Assembly (NCBI RefSeq): GCF_000282355.1
Contig: NZ_AKJL01000156.1
Coordinates: forward strand, 1-64,000
DNA: 64,000 nucleotides
Direction: 5' to 3'
Source of the DNA: Pseudomonas sp. GM49
GTDB taxonomy: Bacteria > Pseudomonadota > Gammaproteobacteria > Pseudomonadales > Pseudomonadaceae
Numbering within the stretch: position 1 is the stretch's first letter; every line of letters begins with the position of its first letter. Below are positions 37,218-49,582 of the stretch, in pieces. The notes beneath the pieces were generated by a model. It did not search any database. It saw nothing but the letters and a program-made list of their open reading frames with translations, and had not been told where the DNA came from. A program made the position numbers and the translations under genes.

Positions 37218-39028
37218 CAGCGAGCGGTGTCTGGCAGGCGCTGAACCTGGCCATTGGCGAACTCGGCCCATGGCAACTGGCGCACGACCCGCTGGCTCTG
37301 AGACATGCCAAGGCTGCCCGATTCACCGTCGATGCGGCTGTCTGGCAGAGACTTGAGCTGGCCCAGGCGCGGCGCCAGTCGATAGGCGTCCACGCCCATG
37401 GCATACAGGCGCCCCAGGCTGCCGGCGGCTTGAGGCCATTGGGCGGTGACCTGGCGGCGCAGTGGATCATTGGCGTCCAGCAACCATGGCGTCTCGCAGA
37501 AGCGAATGCCATTCATGTCGTTGTACTGGTTGACGTCACCGCTGGCGCTGAACACGTGAGAGGTGGCGTAGACCGGTACATCGCCTGCGTACTGGAAGTT
37601 CAGGGTCGGTTTGATCTGCTGGGCCTGTTGCGGCGTTGCAGCGAGGAAAATGAACTCGATGTCCTGGCGGCGCGATGGCTGGGCGGCTACTTGAGAACCA
37701 ACCGTGCTTTGCAGGCTCTTGGCGCGACCTTCGCTCTGACGCAGCTGGAACATGTCGGCAATCTGCTGGGCCAACTGGACCGGTTGATCGACGCGTTCGG
37801 TGGCGACGATGGTGCCGCCATTGGCTTGCCAATCCTGGCTGAACGCCTTGAGCACGCGGTCGCCCCATTCACCTTTCGGCACCATGATGGCTGCGCGATG
37901 CAGGCCGTCGGCGCGAGCGCGGCGCGAGACTTCGCGGGCTTCGTCTTCAGCGGCAAGACCGAACTGGAACAGCTGCGCCGGGCCTTGATCGCCCTCGCTG
38001 TAGTTCAGCGCCAGGGTGGTGATCGGCAATTGCGGGCGAGAGCTCAGCTGTTTCACCAGTGGCTTCTCCAGCGGGCCGACGACCAGTTGCACACCATCGG
38101 CCTGGGCCTTGCGGTAGAACTCGTCCATGGAGGTCAGGCGCGAGCTGTCATAAAACTCGATGGCAGGTGGTTTCTGCCCGGCCTGCTGTGCCTGATAGTG
38201 AGCGGCCATGAAGCCGTCGCGCAGCGCTTTGCCGACCGAGGCCAACTGGCCGTCCTGAGGCAGCAGCAGGGCGATCTTGTTCAGGGGCTGGCTGGCCAGT
38301 TCCTTGAGCTGGGTCAGTGGCTGCGGCAATTGAATGGCTGCCGGGTGTTTCGGATTCTTCGCGCGCCAGTTGTCGATGGCGGCTTGTTGCTGCTCCAGGG
38401 TGCCGGCGGATTTCACTGCCAGCGCCAAGGCCATCCAGCCGCCGAGATCGTCGGTGGTGTTTGGCTGCAACTGCTCGGTCGGCAGCGAAGCGATCAGGGT
38501 CCAGATGGCTTCGTGGTTTTTGCTCGCAGCTTCACCTTTCAGCATCGGGGCGATGAAAATGCGCTCCCGAGCAGCGGCAAGGGTCTGGCCATCGGCCTCG
38601 AGAGCCCGGGCGTGAACGGTGCCGGTGCGGACCTGTTGTTCGGCGGGCAGTTCGCTCAAGCGTTGCATGCTCGGATGGCTCAAGGCGGTCAGCGCGGCCT
38701 TGGGCTGGTTGCGGGTCATGGCCAATTCAGCCGCCAGGGTGCTGGCGAAAATCTGTTGGCCCGGCTTGAGTTGCTCGATGGGGACCTGTTGCAGGATTTG
38801 CGCGGACTGGCCGGCATTGCCCTGGTGATAGGCCAGGTCGGCGGCGCTCAAGCGCAGCAGGGCCGCATCTTCCGGTGACTTGCTTTGGGCAGCCTTCTCA
38901 AGCAACTGCTCGATACTGGCGTCCGGTGTCCGTGGAAGTTCGCCAAGGCTGGAGGAGGGCGAGCTGGCGCAAGCCGCCAGCAAGGCAGCGAGGCAGAGGG
39001 CAGATAACAGCCGCAGGCAAGCGATCAT
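37217..39028 (-). CDS. lpoA: Penicillin-binding protein activator LpoA (LppC family)
   Basis: A 603-aa outer-membrane lipoprotein with lipobox LAAC (Cys20). The N-terminal part (about 40-260) is helical and TPR-like. The C-terminal part (about 265-590) is a periplasmic-binding-protein-like fold beginning KIALLLPQDGQLASVG. LpoA reaches through the peptidoglycan to stimulate the bifunctional synthase PBP1a. It is divergent from rsmI, a pairing widely conserved in gammaproteobacteria. Confidence 0.94.
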
Positions 39029-39238
39029 GTAAGCGTTCCTGATACTCGATCAAATTAGCGTGGAATTGTACCCAAGCACTGGCCGGGGCGCGATGTTACT
39101 GGCGTGAATCGGTCAATTTAGCTGGTGTAAATGTTGCGCCAGCGCACAATCGGTCGCCGATGCCGCGTTTGCTTGCGCGTATCGCGAGCCTCGCTACGCG
39201 CTACAATGGCGACTTTTACCGATCATGAGGTGTGCGCT

Positions 39239-40111
39239 TTGACTGCTCCAGGTGCTTTGAATTCCGCTGCTGGCTCGCTTTATGTGGTGGCGACGCCCAT
39301 CGGCAACCTGGATGACATCAGTGCGCGGGCGCTGAAGATTCTGCGGGAAGTGGCCTTGATCGCCGCGGAAGACACCCGCCATTCCCAGCGCTTGATGCAA
39401 CACTTCGGCATTGCGACGCCATTGGCGGCCTGCCATGAACACAACGAGCGGGATGAAGGCAGTCGCTTTATCACTCGTCTGCTTGCCGGTGACAGCGTGG
39501 CGTTGATCTCCGATGCCGGGACGCCGCTGATTTCCGATCCGGGGTATCACCTGGTGCGGCAGGCCCGGGCTGCGGGGATCAATGTGGTGCCGGTTCCGGG
39601 TGCCTGCGCGTTGATTGCGGCGTTATCGGCGGCGGGGCTGCCTTCCGACCGTTTCATTTTCGAAGGTTTTCTGCCGGCCAAGGCTGTGGGCCGGCGAGCG
39701 CGTCTCGAGCAGGTAAAGGAAGAACCTCGCACATTGATCTTCTATGAGGCTCCGCATCGCATCCTTGAATGCCTGCAAGACATGGAGCTGGTGTTCGGCC
39801 CCGAGCGCCCGGCACTACTTGCCCGTGAGCTGACCAAGACGTTTGAAACCCTCAAGGGGCTGCCGCTGGCGGAGTTGCGCGAGTTTGTCGAGTCGGACAG
39901 CAATCAGCAGCGCGGCGAGTGCGTGGTGTTGGTGGCGGGCTGGTCCGCTCCCGAGGAGGGAGGTGCCGTCAGCAGTGAGGCAATGCGCATCCTCAACCTG
40001 TTGCTCGAAGAAATGCCGCTCAAGCGTGCGGCGGCGTTGGCGGCGCAAATCACCGGCGAGAGAAAGAATGTGCTGTACCAGATCGCGCTGGATCAGCAGA
40101 AGGGCGAGTAA
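39239..40111 (+). CDS. rsmI: 16S rRNA (cytidine1402-2'-O)-methyltransferase RsmI
   Basis: A 290-aa tetrapyrrole-methylase-fold enzyme with the signatures LYVVATPIGNLDD, AAEDTRHSQRLMQHF, SDAGTPLISDPG and VPVPGACA. It 2'-O-methylates C1402 in the 30S decoding centre. I place the start at the TTG 39239 because GAGG lies exactly eight bases before it; an ATG at 39206 in the same frame would add eleven residues. Divergent from lpoA across about 210 bases. Confidence 0.93.
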   Translation: MTAPGALNSAAGSLYVVATPIGNLDDISARALKILREVALIAAEDTRHSQRLMQHFGIATPLAACHEHNERDEGSRFITRLLAGDSVALISDAGTPLISDPGYHLVRQARAAGINVVPVPGACALIAALSAAGLPSDRFIFEGFLPAKAVGRRARLEQVKEEPRTLIFYEAPHRILECLQDMELVFGPERPALLARELTKTFETLKGLPLAELREFVESDSNQQRGECVVLVAGWSAPEEGGAVSSEAMRILNLLLEEMPLKRAAALAAQITGERKNVLYQIALDQQKGE

Positions 40112-40186
40112 AACCCGACGCACAGACGTGCTCAAAGGCGCTTAGCGCTTGTTCTTCGGGCGCTCTGCCGGTAACCTTCGCAGCGG

Positions 40187-40540
40187 AGAGTCGATCGGAC
40201 AGTCGCTGCCCTCTATGAAAATTAGGGGGGGGAGGAAAGTCCGGGCTCCATAGGGCGAAGTGCCAGGTAATGCCTGGGAGGCGTGAGCCTACGGAAAGTG
40301 CCACAGAAAATAACCGCCTAAGCGCTTCGGCGCCGGTAAGGGTGAAAAGGTGCGGTAAGAGCGCACCGCACGTCTGGCAACAGTTCGTGGCTAGGTAAAC
40401 CCCACTTGGAGCAAGACCAAATAGGGTCCCAAGGCGTGGCCCGCGCTGGGACCGGGTAGGTTGCTAAAGATGTCCAGTGATGGCCATCGTAGACGAATGA
40501 CTGTTCAAGACAGAACCCGGCTTACAGATCGACTCTCCAC
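40187..40540 (+). ncRNA. rnpB: RNase P RNA (bacterial type A)
   Basis: The 5' end AGAGTCGATC pairs with the 3' end GATCGACTCT (P1 helix). The P4 half GAGGAAAGTCCGGGCTC (about 40231-40247), the following GGCGAAGTGCCAGG loop and the ACAGAAAATAACCGCC element are in canonical order, and the 3' domain ACAGAACCCGGCTTACAGATCG closes the fold. Length of about 354 nt is typical. It lies between rsmI and mraZ and is followed by CTTTTTTCCC, a likely transcription end. Confidence 0.97.
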
Positions 40541-40791
40541 CTTTTTTCCCTCTGCTTAATTCATTGAGCAAGGGGGGATGGTGATAGCAATTTCCCTCCT
40601 TGCACATTCATCCGCAGAACCTCTTTTGTAATACCAAAAAAATCTTACTCTTAATAAATTACTTTAACTTCCGAACGCAGCCTTCTGTGCTGATTCAAGT
40701 TATCGGACAGTTTCATCTGCCGGATTCTCGTTGCTCCTCCTTCAATGCTCCTAAATCTCAGTTCTGTAAGGGTTTTCCTTTAACCCGCGCC

Positions 40792-40821
40792 TTGACGGTG
40801 TGGTGGGCGCATTCCTATAGT
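40792..40821 (+). promoter_or_regulatory. Promoter of the mraZ division/cell-wall cluster
   Basis: TTGACG (40792-40797) and TATAGT (40816-40821) with an 18-base spacer, predicting a start near 40828, about 70 bases before mraZ. Confidence 0.75.
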
Positions 40822-40828
40822 GTGCACA

Positions 40829-40853
40829 AGTGGCGAAAAGTGGCATGAAGTGG
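40829..40853 (+). promoter_or_regulatory. MraZ operator: three AGTGG repeats
   Basis: AGTGG occurs at 40829-40833, 40839-40843 and 40849-40853, exactly ten bases apart. MraZ binds tandem (G)TGG(G) repeats with this spacing upstream of its own gene. They start at the predicted transcription start, so bound MraZ should repress the cluster. Confidence 0.8.
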
Positions 40854-40895
40854 GTTTTTTGAACTCAAAACGCTAGAATTTGGAGAAACGCTGAC

Positions 40896-41351
40896 GTGTT
40901 TCGCGGAGCCAACGCTATCAGTCTCGATGCAAAGGGCCGTCTCGCCATGCCGAGCCGGTACCGTGACGAGCTCGTTTCGCGTAGCTCCGGTCAGTTGATC
41001 GTCACGATTGATGCCGTTGATCCATGTTTGTGTGTTTACCCGCTCGATGAGTGGGAAATTATTGAAACCAAACTGCGCGCACTGCCTTCGCTTCGTGAAG
41101 AGAACCGCCGCCTGCAACGTTTACTGATTGGTAATGCCGTCGACCTCGAGCTCGATGGCAGTGGTCGTTTTCTGGTTCCGCCGCGTCTTCGTGAATATGC
41201 CAAGTTGGATAAGCACGCGATGTTGGTAGGCCAACTGAACAAGTTCCAATTGTGGGACGAGGATGCCTGGAACGCGGTTTCTGCCGCTGACCTGGCTGCC
41301 ATTCAACAACCGGGCGCGATGCCTGATGAACTGCGTGATTTAATCCTGTGA
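40896..41351 (+). CDS. mraZ: Transcriptional regulator MraZ
   Basis: A 151-aa protein with two SpoVT/AbrB-like (MraZ) modules, each with the basic motif: [17 protein letters not shown] near residue 8 and [17 protein letters not shown] near 85. It forms rings that bind the TGG repeats in its own promoter. The GTG start has GGAG about eleven bases upstream. Overlaps rsmH by four bases. Confidence 0.97.
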   Translation: MFRGANAISLDAKGRLAMPSRYRDELVSRSSGQLIVTIDAVDPCLCVYPLDEWEIIETKLRALPSLREENRRLQRLLIGNAVDLELDGSGRFLVPPRLREYAKLDKHAMLVGQLNKFQLWDEDAWNAVSAADLAAIQQPGAMPDELRDLIL

Positions 41352-42291
41352 CTATTGATAGCGGCTTTAACCACATCACCGTACTGCTTGACGAAGCCGT
41401 CGAGGCTCTCGCCGTACGTCCTGATGGCTGCTATCTGGACGGCACGTTCGGGCGCGGCGGGCACAGCCGGTTGATCCTCAGTCAGCTCGGTCCCGATGGC
41501 CGGTTGCTCGGATTCGATAAAGATCCACAAGCGATTGCCACCGGGCAGACGCTAGCGGCCGAAGACGGCCGCTTTGTCGTTGTGCAGCGCAGCTTTGCCG
41601 AACTCGGTGCCGAAGTGGCCGAGCGTGGCATGAACGGCAAGGTCAGCGGTGTGTTGCTCGATCTGGGCGTGTCTTCGCCGCAACTTGACGATCCTGAGCG
41701 CGGCTTCAGTTTCCTCAACGATGGTCCGCTGGACATGCGCATGGATCCGTCCCGCGGAATCAGCGCTGCCGAATTCGTCAACACCGCTCCCGTGGAAGAA
41801 ATCGCCCGGGTGTTCAAGGAATACGGCGAAGAGCGTTTTTCCGGTCGCATGGCCCGTGCCGTGGTCGAGCGCCGCGACATCAAGCCATTCGAGCGCACCG
41901 GTGACCTGGCCGAAGTCCTGAAAGTCGCCAACCCGGCATGGGAAAAGGGCAAGAACCCAGCAACCCGTGCATTCCAGGGATTGCGTATTCACGTCAACAA
42001 CGAACTGGGTGATCTGGAAACCGGCCTCGAAGCCGCGCTGGATTGCCTGGAAGTGGGCGGTCGCCTGGTGGTGATCAGCTTCCACTCGCTGGAAGACCGT
42101 ATCGTCAAACTGTTCATGCGCAAGCTGGTGAAAGGCGAAGCCGATAACCTGCCGCGCAACCTGCCGGTTCGGCATGTCGCCTTCGAACCGAAAATCAAAG
42201 TCCATGGCAAAGCGCAGACGGCCTCTGACGCCGAACTCAAAGCCAACCCACGTTCCCGTAGCGCTGTCATGCGTGTGGCGGAGAAGTTGCG

Positions 42292-42295
<4 letters not shown>
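41348..42295 (+). CDS. rsmH: 16S rRNA (cytosine1402-N4)-methyltransferase RsmH
   Basis: A 315-aa MraW-family enzyme with [13 protein letters not shown] as the SAM loop, [11 protein letters not shown], and the C-terminal [12 protein letters not shown] motif. It N4-methylates C1402, the same base whose ribose is modified by RsmI encoded 1.2 kb upstream. GTG start within GTGA overlapping the mraZ stop. Confidence 0.97.
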
Positions 42296-44323
<2,028 letters not shown>

Positions 44324-44324
<1 letters not shown>

Positions 44325-45787
44325 TGTCTCTGAGCCTGAACAAAATATTCCCTCACGCCGGTCACGATCTGCTGATTCGCGAACTCGCCCTGGACAGCCG
44401 CAATGTGCGCGCGGGCGATCTGTTCCTCGCCGTGCCGGGCGGGAAATTCGATGGGCGCGCGCATATTGCCGACGCCTTGCAACGCGGCGCTGCTGCGGTG
44501 GCCTATGAAGTAGAAGGCGCCACGGTCCTGCCGATCACTGAAGTGCCGTTGATTCCGGTCAAAGGTCTGGCCGCGCAGCTGTCGGACATCGCCGGGCGTT
44601 TTTATGGCGAGCCGAGTCATCACCTGAACCTGGTGGGCGTGACCGGCACCAACGGCAAGACCAGCGTGACGCAATTGGTCGCCCAGGCACTGGACCTGCT
44701 CGGCCAGCACTGCGGCCTGGTCGGCACCCTCGGTTCCGGTTTTTACGGCGCGCTGGAAAGCGGCCTGCACACCACGCCGAACCCGATTGCCGTGCAAGCG
44801 ACCCTGGCGGACCTGAAAAAGGCCGGGGCCAAAGCCGTGGCGATGGAGGTTTCTTCCCATGGCCTGGACCAGGGCCGCGTGACCGCCTTGGCCTTCGATG
44901 TGGCGGTGATGACTAACCTGTCCCGCGATCACCTGGATTACCACGGCACCATGCAGGCTTACGGCGAAGCCAAGGCCCGGCTGTTTGCCTGGAATGATTT
45001 GAAATGCCGCGTGGTCAACCTCGACGACGAGTTCGGTCGGCAACTGGCCGCCGACAAGTGCGAGTCGCGGCTGATCACCTATAGCCTGGAAGACTCCAGC
45101 GCCTACCTGTATTGCCGCCAGGCGCAATTCGACGACGAAGGCGTGCGCGCCACGCTGGTCACGCCACAGGGTGAGCATCACTTGCGCAGCACCTTGCTCG
45201 GTCGCTTCAACCTGAGCAATGTCCTGGCGGCGGTCGGCGCGTTGCTCGGTCTGGATTACGCCTTGGATGAAATCCTCAAGGTGCTGCCGAAGCTCGAAGG
45301 CCCTGCCGGGCGCATGCAGCGTCTGGGCGGTGGCTCGCAACCATTGGTGGTGGTCGATTACGCCCATACCCCGGATGCGCTGGAGAAAGTACTGCTGGCC
45401 CTGCGTCCACACGCCAAGGGCCGGTTGCTGTGCCTGTTTGGCTGTGGCGGTGACCGCGATCGCGGCAAGCGTCCGTTGATGGCCGAAGTGGTCGAGCGCC
45501 TGGCCGATGGCGTGCTGGTGACCGATGACAACCCGCGTACGGAAGATCCGTCAGTGATTTTCGATGACATCCGTGCCGGTTTCGCGGCTGTGGATAAAGT
45601 GGAGTTCGTTGCCGGTCGTGGTCAGGCGATTGCCCGTTTGATCGCCAGCGCTTCGGTGGACGACGTGATTGTCCTGGCCGGCAAAGGTCACGAGGACTAT
45701 CAGGAAATCAACGGCGAGCGTCATGCCTTCTCCGATCTGGTCGAGGCAGATCATGCCTTGACCGCGTGGGAGGTGGCCCATGCTTAA
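44324..45787 (+). CDS. murE: UDP-MurNAc-tripeptide synthetase MurE (meso-DAP adding)
   Basis: A 487-aa Mur ligase: ATP loop TGTNGKTS (107-114), the conserved NLSRDHLDYHG region, and the DNPR motif (TDDNPRTEDP, about residue 405) that specifies meso-diaminopimelate rather than lysine. It adds mDAP to UDP-MurNAc-Ala-Glu in the cytoplasm. Overlaps ftsI by one base and murF by eight. Confidence 0.97.
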
Positions 45788-47147
45788 GGCCTTGAAGCTG
45801 AGCGAACTGACCGGCGCGCTGAATGCTCGCCTGGTATCCGTCGATGCCAGTTTCGACGGTGTCAGCATCGACAGTCGTGCGATCAAGCCGGGTCAGCTGT
45901 TTATTGCCCTGACCGGGCCACGTTTCGATGGTCATGATTATCTGAATGACGTGGCGGCCAAAGGCGCCGTCGCAGCGCTGGTCGAACGTGAAGTCGCCGA
46001 CAGTACGCTGCCGCAACTGCTGGTCAAGGACACCCGTCAGGCACTGGGACAACTGGGTGCGTTGAATCGTGCCGCGTTCATCCAACCCGTTGCAGCCATC
46101 ACCGGTTCCAGCGGCAAGACTACGGTCAAGGAAATGCTGGCGAGCATCCTGCGCACGCGCGGCGCAGTGCTGGCGACCCGTGGCAACCTGAACAACGACC
46201 TCGGCGCACCGCTGACATTGATCGAGCTGGCGCCGGAACACACTGCGGCCGTGATCGAACTGGGCGCCTCGCGCCTGGGCGAAATTGCCTACACCGTCGG
46301 CCTGACCAAGCCGCACGTGGCCATTCTCAATAACGCCGGGACAGCCCACGTCGGCGAGTTCGGCGGCCCGGAAAAGATCGTCGAGGCCAAGGGCGAGATT
46401 ATCGAAGGGCTGGATGCCGATGGTGTCGCCGTTCTCAATCTCGACGACAAGGCATTCGGCATCTGGAAGGCTCGTGCCGGTGATCGCAAAGTGCTGACGT
46501 TTGCGTTGAGCAACACCAGCGCCGACTTCTACGCCAGTGACCTGGCCACTGATGCCCGCGGCTGCCCGGCGTTCAACCTGCACAGCCCTGAAGGTGTGGA
46601 GCGCGTTCAACTGAACCTGCTCGGCACCCATAACGTCGCCAATGCCATGGCCGCCGCCGCTGCCGCCCATGCCCTGGGTGTGTCGCTGTTTGGTATCGCC
46701 ACCGGCCTTGGCGCGGTGCAACCGGTCAAGGGGCGCACCGTCGCGCAACTGGCCAGCAATGGCATGCGCGTGATCGATGACACTTACAACGCGAACCCCA
46801 CCTCCATGTGCGCCGCCGTTGATATACTGGCCGGCTTTTCCGGCCGCACCGTCCTGGTGCTCGGGGATATCGGCGAGTTGGGCGAGTGGGCGGAGCAGGG
46901 GCACCGCGACGTGGGCGAGTACGCCCGTGGCAAGGTTTCTGCGCTGTACGCCGTCGGGCCAATGATGGCTCATGCCGTGAACGCGTTCGGTCCACAGGCT
47001 TTTCATTTCAGCACGCAGGCTGAGCTGATCAAGGCCCTGGGCGCCGAGCAAGACACAAACACCACCATTTTGATCAAGGGGTCGCGCAGCGCTGCGATGG
47101 AAAACGTCGTCGCCGCTTTGTGCGGGTCCAGTTTGGAGAAACATTAA
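45780..47147 (+). CDS. murF: UDP-MurNAc-tripeptide:D-Ala-D-Ala ligase MurF
   Basis: A 455-aa Mur ligase with ATP loop TGSSGKTT (108-115), [11 protein letters not shown] (the MurF asparagine-rich motif) and [11 protein letters not shown]. It completes the UDP-MurNAc-pentapeptide. The start overlaps the end of murE, and the stop overlaps mraY by one base. Confidence 0.97.
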   Translation: MLKALKLSELTGALNARLVSVDASFDGVSIDSRAIKPGQLFIALTGPRFDGHDYLNDVAAKGAVAALVEREVADSTLPQLLVKDTRQALGQLGALNRAAFIQPVAAITGSSGKTTVKEMLASILRTRGAVLATRGNLNNDLGAPLTLIELAPEHTAAVIELGASRLGEIAYTVGLTKPHVAILNNAGTAHVGEFGGPEKIVEAKGEIIEGLDADGVAVLNLDDKAFGIWKARAGDRKVLTFALSNTSADFYASDLATDARGCPAFNLHSPEGVERVQLNLLGTHNVANAMAAAAAAHALGVSLFGIATGLGAVQPVKGRTVAQLASNGMRVIDDTYNANPTSMCAAVDILAGFSGRTVLVLGDIGELGEWAEQGHRDVGEYARGKVSALYAVGPMMAHAVNAFGPQAFHFSTQAELIKALGAEQDTNTTILIKGSRSAAMENVVAALCGSSLEKH

Positions 47148-48229
47148 TGCTGCTGCTGCTAGCGGAGTATCTGCAACAGTTCTACAAAGGCTTCGCGGTC
47201 TTCCAGTACCTGACCCTGCGCGGGATTCTCGGTGTACTGACCGCGCTGGTTTTGTCGCTGTGCTATGGCCCATGGATGATCCGCACGTTGCAGAACCGTC
47301 AGATCGGTCAATCCGTTCGCAATGACGGCCCGCAGTCGCACCTGTCAAAGTCGGGTACGCCCACCATGGGCGGCGCGCTGATTCTGTCGTCCATCGGTGT
47401 CAGCACCCTGCTTTGGGCTGACCTGAGCAACCGTTACGTCTGGGTCGTACTGCTGGTGACCTTGCTGTTCGGCGCCATCGGCTGGGTCGACGACTACCGC
47501 AAGGTGATCGAGAAGAACTCCCGTGGCCTGCCAAGCCGCTGGAAGTATTTCTGGCAGTCGGTATTTGGCCTGGGCGCGGCGATCTTTCTGTATGTGACAG
47601 CCGCCACTCCGGTGGAGACCACGCTGATCCTGCCGATGCTCAAGGACTACAGCATTCCGCTGGGCGCAGGCTTCATTGTCCTGACCTATTTCGTGATTGT
47701 CGGCTCGAGCAACGCGGTCAACCTGACCGACGGCCTCGACGGCCTGGCGATCATGCCGACGGTGATGGTTGGCGGCGGCCTGGGCATCTTCTGCTACCTG
47801 TCGGGTAACGTGAAGTTCGCCGAATACCTGCTGATTCCTTATGTGCCGGGCGCTGGTGAACTGATCGTGTTCTGTGGCGCACTGATCGGAGCCGGACTGG
47901 GTTTCCTCTGGTTCAACACCTATCCGGCACAAGTCTTCATGGGTGACGTCGGCGCACTGGCGCTGGGCGCAGCCCTGGGCACCATCGCGGTGATCGTCCG
48001 CCAGGAAATCGTCCTGTTCATCATGGGCGGCGTGTTCGTGATGGAAACCCTGTCAGTCGTCATTCAGGTCGCCTCTTTTAAACTGACCGGTCGCCGCGTG
48101 TTCCGCATGGCGCCCATTCACCACCACTTTGAACTCAAGGGCTGGCCCGAGCCACGTGTGATCGTCCGTTTCTGGATCATCACCGTGATTCTCGTGCTGA
48201 TTGGCCTTGCCACCCTGAAGCTGAGGTAG
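47147..48229 (+). CDS. mraY: Phospho-MurNAc-pentapeptide translocase MraY
   Basis: A 360-aa ten-helix membrane enzyme making lipid I from UDP-MurNAc-pentapeptide and undecaprenyl phosphate. The catalytic acidic motifs are [19 protein letters not shown] and GDVGALALG, and the [11 protein letters not shown] motif is near the C-terminus. Start at 47147 (MLLLLAEYL) is the conserved family start; the longer in-frame reading is rejected. Confidence 0.97.
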   Translation: MLLLLAEYLQQFYKGFAVFQYLTLRGILGVLTALVLSLCYGPWMIRTLQNRQIGQSVRNDGPQSHLSKSGTPTMGGALILSSIGVSTLLWADLSNRYVWVVLLVTLLFGAIGWVDDYRKVIEKNSRGLPSRWKYFWQSVFGLGAAIFLYVTAATPVETTLILPMLKDYSIPLGAGFIVLTYFVIVGSSNAVNLTDGLDGLAIMPTVMVGGGLGIFCYLSGNVKFAEYLLIPYVPGAGELIVFCGALIGAGLGFLWFNTYPAQVFMGDVGALALGAALGTIAVIVRQEIVLFIMGGVFVMETLSVVIQVASFKLTGRRVFRMAPIHHHFELKGWPEPRVIVRFWIITVILVLIGLATLKLR

Positions 48230-48235
48230 AAACTC

Positions 48236-49582
48236 GTGTCTCTGATCGCTTCTGACCACTTCCGCATCGTTGTCGGCCTCGGCAAGAGCGGCATGTCCCT
48301 GGTTCGCTTCCTGGCGAACCGGGGCGTGGCGTTTGCCGTGGCCGATACGCGGGAAAATCCACCGGAACTGGCCACGCTCAAGCGTGACTATCCGCACGTG
48401 GAAGTGCGTTGTGGCGAGCTGGACGTCGAGTTCCTGTGCCGTGCCGACGAACTCTACGTCAGCCCCGGCCTCGCGCTGGCGACCCCGGCCCTGCAGGCTG
48501 CCGCTGCCCGTGGCGTGAAACTGTCCGGCGACATCGAGCTGTTCGCGCGTAACGCGAAGGCGCCGATCGTGGCCATCAGCGGTTCCAACGCGAAAAGCAC
48601 CGTGACCACGCTGGTCGGCGAAATGGCGGCGGCGGCTGGCAAGCGTGTTGCCGTCGGCGGCAACCTCGGTACCCCGGCGCTGGATCTGCTGCGCGACGAC
48701 GTCGAGTTGTACGTGATGGAGTTGTCGAGTTTCCAGCTGGAAACCACCGATCAACTCAACGCCGAAGTGGCGACCGTGCTCAACGTCAGCGAAGACCACA
48801 TGGACCGTTACAGCGGTCTGCCGGCCTATCACCTGGCCAAGCACCGGATTTTCCGTGGTGCCAAACAGTTCGTGGTCAATCGTCAGGATGCCCTGAGCCG
48901 CCCGTTGATGGGCGAGGGCCAGCCGTGCTGGACCTTCGGTCTGAACAAGCCTGATTTCAAGGCATTCGGTCTGCGCGAAGAGAATGGCGAGAAGTACCTG
49001 GCCTTCGAATTCCAGAACCTGATGCCGGTGCGCGAATTGAAGATTCGCGGTGCCCATAACCAGTCCAACGCCCTGGCGGCCCTGGCCCTGGGCCATGCGG
49101 TCGGCCTGCCGTTCGATGCCATGCTGTCGAGCCTGCGCACCTTCGCCGGTCTCGAGCATCGCTGCCAATGGGTCCGTGACCTCGACGGCGTGGGCTACTA
49201 CAACGACTCCAAGGCCACCAACGTCGGTGCTGCACTGGCGGCCATCGAAGGCCTGGGCGCGGACATCGACGGCAAGGTCGTGCTGATCGCCGGCGGCGAC
49301 GGCAAAGGTGCCGAGTTCAAGGACCTGCGTGACCCGGTGGCGGCCAACTGCCGCGCCGTGATCCTGATGGGCCGCGACTCCGACAAGATCGGCGAGGCCA
49401 TCGGCGATGCCGTACCGCTGATCCGCGCCGGCTCCCTGGTCGAAGCTGTCGAGCAATGCCGCGCAGCAGCCCAGCCGGGCGACGTGGTGCTGCTGTCGCC
49501 TGCCTGCGCCAGTTTCGACATGTTCAAGAACTACGAAGACCGTGGTCACCAGTTCGTCCAAGCCGTGGAGGATCTGGCATGA
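48236..49582 (+). CDS. murD: UDP-MurNAc-alanine:D-glutamate ligase MurD
   Basis: A 448-aa Mur ligase with ATP loop GSNAKST (116-122; Ala in place of the more usual Gly, which I recall from other Pseudomonas MurD), NVSEDHMDRY, and YNDSKATN near residue 320. It adds D-Glu to UDP-MurNAc-L-Ala. GTG start six bases after mraY; overlaps ftsW by four bases. Confidence 0.97.
   Translation: MSLIASDHFRIVVGLGKSGMSLVRFLANRGVAFAVADTRENPPELATLKRDYPHVEVRCGELDVEFLCRADELYVSPGLALATPALQAAAARGVKLSGDIELFARNAKAPIVAISGSNAKSTVTTLVGEMAAAAGKRVAVGGNLGTPALDLLRDDVELYVMELSSFQLETTDQLNAEVATVLNVSEDHMDRYSGLPAYHLAKHRIFRGAKQFVVNRQDALSRPLMGEGQPCWTFGLNKPDFKAFGLREENGEKYLAFEFQNLMPVRELKIRGAHNQSNALAALALGHAVGLPFDAMLSSLRTFAGLEHRCQWVRDLDGVGYYNDSKATNVGAALAAIEGLGADIDGKVVLIAGGDGKGAEFKDLRDPVAANCRAVILMGRDSDKIGEAIGDAVPLIRAGSLVEAVEQCRAAAQPGDVVLLSPACASFDMFKNYEDRGHQFVQAVEDLA

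Larger units (their letters stand above)
40541..40895 (+). other. 355-base leader region before mraZ
   Basis: The first part holds the T-rich end of rnpB and an A/T-rich stretch (about 40600-40670) clearly different from the surrounding DNA. No gene with a ribosome-binding site was found. The promoter and operator of the division cluster occupy the last 100 bases. Confidence 0.6.
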
